The notes under the pieces were generated by a model. The model ran no database searches. It saw nothing but the letters and a program-made list of their open reading frames with translations, and was not told the DNA's origin. Positions 36,349-39,362 of a stretch of DNA of 39,362 bases are shown piece after piece; within the stretch, counting starts at the first letter, position 1, and each line of letters opens with the position of its first letter. Origin of the DNA: a virus; IMG/VR virus record IMGVR_UViG_3300003322_000743, positions 1 to 39,362 of that record, one strand, 5' to 3'. The position numbers were made by a program, and so were the translations under genes.

Positions 36349-36883
36349 CGCCGTAACACTTGACCCGGTATCCTTGAAATTTTGGCAGGATAATAATCTT
36401 GAATGGAAGAGGTTTGAGTATGATCTGAAGCCAAAAGACTATGTGATTGATATAGGCAGCTATCTGAAAGAATGGGCTCGTGTTATTGAAGAAAGATACC
36501 ATTGCAAAGTCGATTGTTTTGATGCCTTGGATAACCGGGCCGCATGGATAAAAGACGGACATATCTTTTTGGGCGGCGCATATTACTATACATCCGCTTT
36601 TCTTCCGGATCAGCAAGCATACAGGTGTGAGGATGTTTGCAAATATATTAACCGGCATGTACGATTGATGAAGATAAACATTGAAGGCGGCGAGTATACG
36701 CTGATCGATTACATTATTAAAATGGGATGTATCAACAATATCCAGGAATTGCAGGTACAGTTTCATCTGATTGAAGGTGAGGATAACCGTAAAAATTATG
36801 AGGAACTGGCAAAGCGATTATCTTTAACGCATAAAATTACCTGGCAGTATCCTTTCTGCTGGGAAAATTGGATCAGAAAATGA
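36341..36883 (+). CDS. FkbM-like methyltransferase
   Basis: The 180-residue protein has YVIDIGSYLKEWARVIEERY (about 33-52), the first S-adenosylmethionine loop, and MKINIEGGEYTLIDYIIKMG (about 109-128), close to the K-x-D-x-E-G-x-E signature of FkbM enzymes, here with Asn for Asp. FQxH (about 148) follows in the FHLIEGEDNRKNYEELAKRL segment. Such enzymes O-methylate sugars. Its start overlaps the HNH stop, and its stop overlaps the next ATG. Confidence 0.75.
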   Translation: MSDAVTLDPVSLKFWQDNNLEWKRFEYDLKPKDYVIDIGSYLKEWARVIEERYHCKVDCFDALDNRAAWIKDGHIFLGGAYYYTSAFLPDQQAYRCEDVCKYINRHVRLMKINIEGGEYTLIDYIIKMGCINNIQELQVQFHLIEGEDNRKNYEELAKRLSLTHKITWQYPFCWENWIRK

Positions 36884-37341
36884 ATAAGCGGCTTCCAAAT
36901 ATTATCACTCCCTCGGAATATACCGATAAAGATGCGCACGAATTTTACAACTACCATGAATGGCGATCCAAACAACGGCTTATTGTTGATATCGATCTGA
37001 GTAAAATTGGTATTCCAAATGATATAATACAGGAACTTTACTGCGGAATAGTCTTATGCATGAAATACAAACTGCCTTTTGCGCTATTCTCCTATGATCA
37101 GCAAAGCCATGTTTCCTATATTCCTGAATTATTAAAGGGAGTGCAGGTGAACGTGGTTTTTAACTTCAAAGATGAAAGCGATATGATCAGCAGCATTAAA
37201 CTCGCATGTCTTGCTCATCAAATTATCGTCATCGATGCCACAGCAAAACAATTGAAACAAATAAAAAAACAAGATGCTGACGTTTTTCAATACTTACAAG
37301 GGCGGGGAATACTGCCAGCAGGGCGAAGCGGGAATAATTAA
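36880..37341 (+). CDS. Hypothetical sugar-cassette protein (153 aa)
   Basis: The ATG at 36880 overlaps the upstream stop (ATGA) and is preferred to a TTG at 36868. The protein has an alternating beta-alpha pattern (QRLIVDIDLSKIGIPNDIIQ; VQVNVVFNFKDESDMISSIK; HQIIVIDATAKQLKQIK) like a Rossmann-type domain, but with no Gly-rich loop. No family is recognised. It overlaps the next gene by 68 bases. Confidence 0.6.
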   Translation: MNKRLPNIITPSEYTDKDAHEFYNYHEWRSKQRLIVDIDLSKIGIPNDIIQELYCGIVLCMKYKLPFALFSYDQQSHVSYIPELLKGVQVNVVFNFKDESDMISSIKLACLAHQIIVIDATAKQLKQIKKQDADVFQYLQGRGILPAGRSGNN

Positions 37342-37846
37342 TGAGTGCCTGAAAAGAATGGATATATGGCATGGATTAGCAATCGAATTCGGCGCACCTA
37401 CAAAGGAATATTGCTCTAATATCTTCCACCTGCCTGAGCCAGCCTGGTATAAGATGTGGTTTGATACTGATCCACAGATGCCGGGGATCATGAAAGCGGA
37501 GATCACAACGGAGAATATAAACAGCCTTGTGCCGAATTGCCAAGTGGTAAGTTTCGATACCGATGGCCCCGATTACGAATTATTTGAAGCATGGAAAAAC
37601 CGGGCGGACATTGTGATCATCGAAATAAACAGTTCATTTGCGCCAACGGTGGATCATTACAGCAGGGAGAAAGGAGCGAGTTACCGGACAATGTGCCAAC
37701 TGCTGATCAGGAAAGGATACTTTGTTATTTGTCATAGCGGTAACTTAATTGCTGTTGATATTAAACACTATATGTTATTTCCCGAGATACCGACCGATCC
37801 CGTTGAGAACTATTCACTATTTTTTCAAACAAAGTGGCTCCAATGA
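37274..37846 (+). CDS. FkbM-related protein of polysaccharide clusters
   Basis: The 190-residue protein has EYCQQGEAGIINECLKRM, then WHGLAIEFGAPTKEYCSNIF (about 31-50), VSFDTDGPDYELFEAWKNRA and IVIIEINSSFAPTVDHYSRE. These phrases, Q-x-G-E, E-F-G-A and D-x-D-G-x-D-Y, mark a group of SAM-fold proteins in capsule and LPS clusters. The start at 37274 keeps the Q-x-G-E motif; its 68-base overlap with the gene upstream is long but needed. It is probably a methyltransferase. Confidence 0.7.
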   Translation: MLTFFNTYKGGEYCQQGEAGIINECLKRMDIWHGLAIEFGAPTKEYCSNIFHLPEPAWYKMWFDTDPQMPGIMKAEITTENINSLVPNCQVVSFDTDGPDYELFEAWKNRADIVIIEINSSFAPTVDHYSREKGASYRTMCQLLIRKGYFVICHSGNLIAVDIKHYMLFPEIPTDPVENYSLFFQTKWLQ

Positions 37847-38619
37847 TAACCTGCAAGGCAATAACAACGGGAGGTCTTGGCCGCTTTGGTAATACCATGT
37901 GGTCGATAGCAGGAACGATCGGTATTGCCTGCAAGAATGGTCAACCTTTCGGTTTTGGCGATTGGATCATTAAAGATAATGAGCTATTTGGCGAAAAGGC
38001 CGATCGAATGGCTGATTACTTTTTGAACCCGCTGCCTTCACTGCCGGCAAATATCTCCTTCAACGATATTGCATACCATTGGGAGTATAAAGAGTATAAG
38101 ATACCAACAGGGAATTGGAATATTTGCAGTCATCTGCAAGACCCTCGTTACTTCAAAGATTACCTGCCGCTTGTCCGGCATTACTTCAGGATGAAAGATG
38201 AACCTGAGCAAAACGATTTTGTAGCTATTCACTACCGGGCAGGTGATTACATTGATGATCCGGATGCTTACCACCCGCGCTGCAGTAAAGAATATTATGA
38301 AAAAGCAATGCGCTTATTTCCAGATGGTGCAAACTTTTTAGTATTCAGTGATGATTTAAAAGAAGCCCATAAATTATTATTCAATCCCACAGACGGAAGA
38401 TATTTAATTGACTTCTATACGAGCAAGCATTTCACTGAAGATTTCCGGATAATGAAGCGCTGCAAATCGTTCATTACCGCCAATAGTTCTTTCTCTGCCA
38501 TGGCTGCTATTTTGGGAGAACACCCGGAAAAGAAGATAATCATGCCGGAAAGGTGGTTTGGCAAACAGGCGAACGGATTAAAATCTTACATTTACCCGGA
38601 AGGGGCTATAATCCTGTAA
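37843..38619 (+). CDS. Alpha-1,2-fucosyltransferase-like enzyme (GT11)
   Basis: From the ATG at 37843 (ATGA overlap; a GTG at 37834 is the alternative) the protein has 258 aa. GGLGRFGNTMWSIAGTIGIA (about 9-28) is the G-x-G-N-x-x-x-x-x-A start of GT11. FVAIHYRAGDYI (about 126-137) is the H-x-R-x-G-D-Y GDP-fucose motif, followed by FLVFSDD and FITANSSFSAMAAILGE (the S-x-F-S-W-W/A-A motif). It would add L-fucose from GDP-fucose to a glycan. The phage has no GDP-fucose genes, so the donor must come from the host. Confidence 0.85.
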   Translation: MITCKAITTGGLGRFGNTMWSIAGTIGIACKNGQPFGFGDWIIKDNELFGEKADRMADYFLNPLPSLPANISFNDIAYHWEYKEYKIPTGNWNICSHLQDPRYFKDYLPLVRHYFRMKDEPEQNDFVAIHYRAGDYIDDPDAYHPRCSKEYYEKAMRLFPDGANFLVFSDDLKEAHKLLFNPTDGRYLIDFYTSKHFTEDFRIMKRCKSFITANSSFSAMAAILGEHPEKKIIMPERWFGKQANGLKSYIYPEGAIIL

Positions 38620-38621
38620 AC

Positions 38622-38861
38622 ATGGAAGAGTATAATCTTAAAGACTTTGAAATAATAGAATCATCCCTTTTAAAAGGGCATGAGATTGCAATTAAATCAG
38701 GAAAGAGGTTATATGTCTGGCCAGATTTTAACTTTCCCGATGTATTTAAAGTCTTTGATGCTGGAGACATGGAAAGCGAATTAATTAAGCCGGTAAAAAT
38801 TGACCCTCCCGATCGGCCACTATTTTTCAGCAACTACTATAAAAGTTTAATTGGAATATGA
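38622..38861 (+). CDS. Small hypothetical protein (79 aa)
   Basis: The ATG at 38622, two bases after the fucosyltransferase stop, gives 79 aa; the upstream ATG at 38553 lies in that gene. The protein is acidic, with FEIIESSLLKGHEIAIKSGK and RLYVWPDFNFPDVFKVFDAG. Its stop overlaps the GT-B start at 38858 (ATGA). The function is unknown. Confidence 0.55.
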   Translation: MEEYNLKDFEIIESSLLKGHEIAIKSGKRLYVWPDFNFPDVFKVFDAGDMESELIKPVKIDPPDRPLFFSNYYKSLIGI

Positions 38862-39362
38862 GGATACTTTTTTGTCTTCACCTTTACTGTCCAGTTCACA
38901 TGTGCGGATCTGAAATGGTTGCTCACCGTGTTCTCAAGTTCCTTCAATCAAAAGGCCATGAGGTTCGCGTGCTTTTGCACCGCGATAATGGACTACAAAC
39001 GCCTTACACCTATGACGGCATTGAAGTATTTAAAGCCCGTGACCGCTTCGATCAATATCAATGGGCGGACCGGCTGCTCTGTCACCTCGATTTTACGCAA
39101 CATATGTGCATTGCAGCGCATGAATGCCGGCTACCGCTGATCCACTTCATCCATAACGACATTAAATATGCCTGCATCGCAAACGGCATCCGTGGGCATC
39201 ATATCGTATATAATTCAGAATGGACGAAGAAAGCTATCGGCTACGATTGGCCGTCGTATGTCTTGCATCCGCCCTGCGATATTGATCACTACCGGGTAGA
39301 TAATACCGGCGCTGATGCAATTACGCTTATTAGTCTTGGTTATTGGCTTCGCCTGTTAGCCC
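38858..39362 (+). CDS. GT-B glycosyltransferase, N-terminal part (continues at base 1)
   Basis: The gene begins at the ATG at 38858, coupled to its neighbour by ATGA, and runs in frame into base 1 of the window (336 aa in all). The N-terminal domain is a GT-B Rossmann fold: MRILFCLHLY, CGSEMVAHRVLKFLQSKGHE (the G-x-E-x-x-x-x-x-L motif), VYNSEWTKKAIGYDWPSYVL and HPPCDIDHYRV. This order is typical of phage GT4 enzymes that recognise a nucleotide sugar with the C-terminal half. See the entry at 1-521. Confidence 0.85.
   Translation, partial: MRILFCLHLYCPVHMCGSEMVAHRVLKFLQSKGHEVRVLLHRDNGLQTPYTYDGIEVFKARDRFDQYQWADRLLCHLDFTQHMCIAAHECRLPLIHFIHNDIKYACIANGIRGHHIVYNSEWTKKAIGYDWPSYVLHPPCDIDHYRVDNTGADAITLISLGYWLRLLA
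39348..39362. repeat. Terminal direct repeat (second copy)
   Basis: Identical to bases 1-15. It represents the overlap of the circular sequence and lies within the GT-B glycosyltransferase gene. Confidence 0.9.

Noticed and set aside
1-39362. Integrase, excisionase or phage-type repressor genes
   Set aside because: None recognised on either strand; the two small HTH proteins are too little evidence for lysogeny control.

Overview
The window is a complete, circular tailed-phage genome. Bases 1-15 repeat exactly at 39348-39362, and one glycosyltransferase gene reads in frame across the join, so the circle is about 39,347 bp. The gene set is that of a siphovirus: HK97-type head, Mu F-like protein, connector genes, a G/GT tail chaperone pair and a tape measure. 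The host is most likely a Bacteroidetes bacterium. Start codons lack Shine-Dalgarno sequences, two promoters fit TTTG-N19-TAnnTTTG, and several proteins (tape measure, tail tip, spanin, secreted pectate lyase) have a Bacteroidetes flavour. No integrase or phage-type repressor is visible.

Layout, following transcription around the circle. (1) 16971-17215 is the switch region: a terminator, a near-consensus parS site, an inverted repeat and an early promoter. (2) 17220-26517 holds early genes: a LuxR-type HTH, small membrane and lipoproteins, a possible annealing protein, an HNH nuclease, a replication initiator with a lambda-like origin inside its own gene, a DNA methyltransferase, a VRR-NUC nuclease and many small conserved phage proteins. 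Two non-coding, apparently structured stretches flank a zinc-ribbon gene. (3) 26670-33819 is packaging and head: terminase small and large, portal, Mu F-like protein, protease, capsid and a coiled-coil protein. (4) 33816-39362 continuing into 1-521 is a sugar-modification cassette: a GT25-like enzyme, a GT-A-like enzyme, two FkbM-related proteins, a GT11-like fucosyltransferase and a GT-B enzyme, interrupted by a homing endonuclease. (5) 525-9462 is connector and tail. (6) 9465-13617 encodes two large proteins with Sec signal peptides, an SGNH hydrolase and a pectate-lyase-like beta-helix. (7) 13619-16970 is a lysis-like region with holin-like proteins and a one-protein spanin, interrupted by two genes on the minus strand.

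Almost everything is transcribed on the plus strand with stop-start overlaps. The exceptions are the minus-strand Cys-repeat gene (15133-15981), a broken minus-strand frame (16097-16486) and a probable minus-strand structured RNA (2553-2728). Six hairpins have their U-tract on the minus strand, although only three have an obvious minus-strand gene or RNA to end.

The most unusual features are the glycan cassette inside the virion operon, the minus-strand RNA with its own terminator, the orphan parS site, the in-gene origin, the 190-base structured RNA candidate and the Cys-tripeptide repeat protein.
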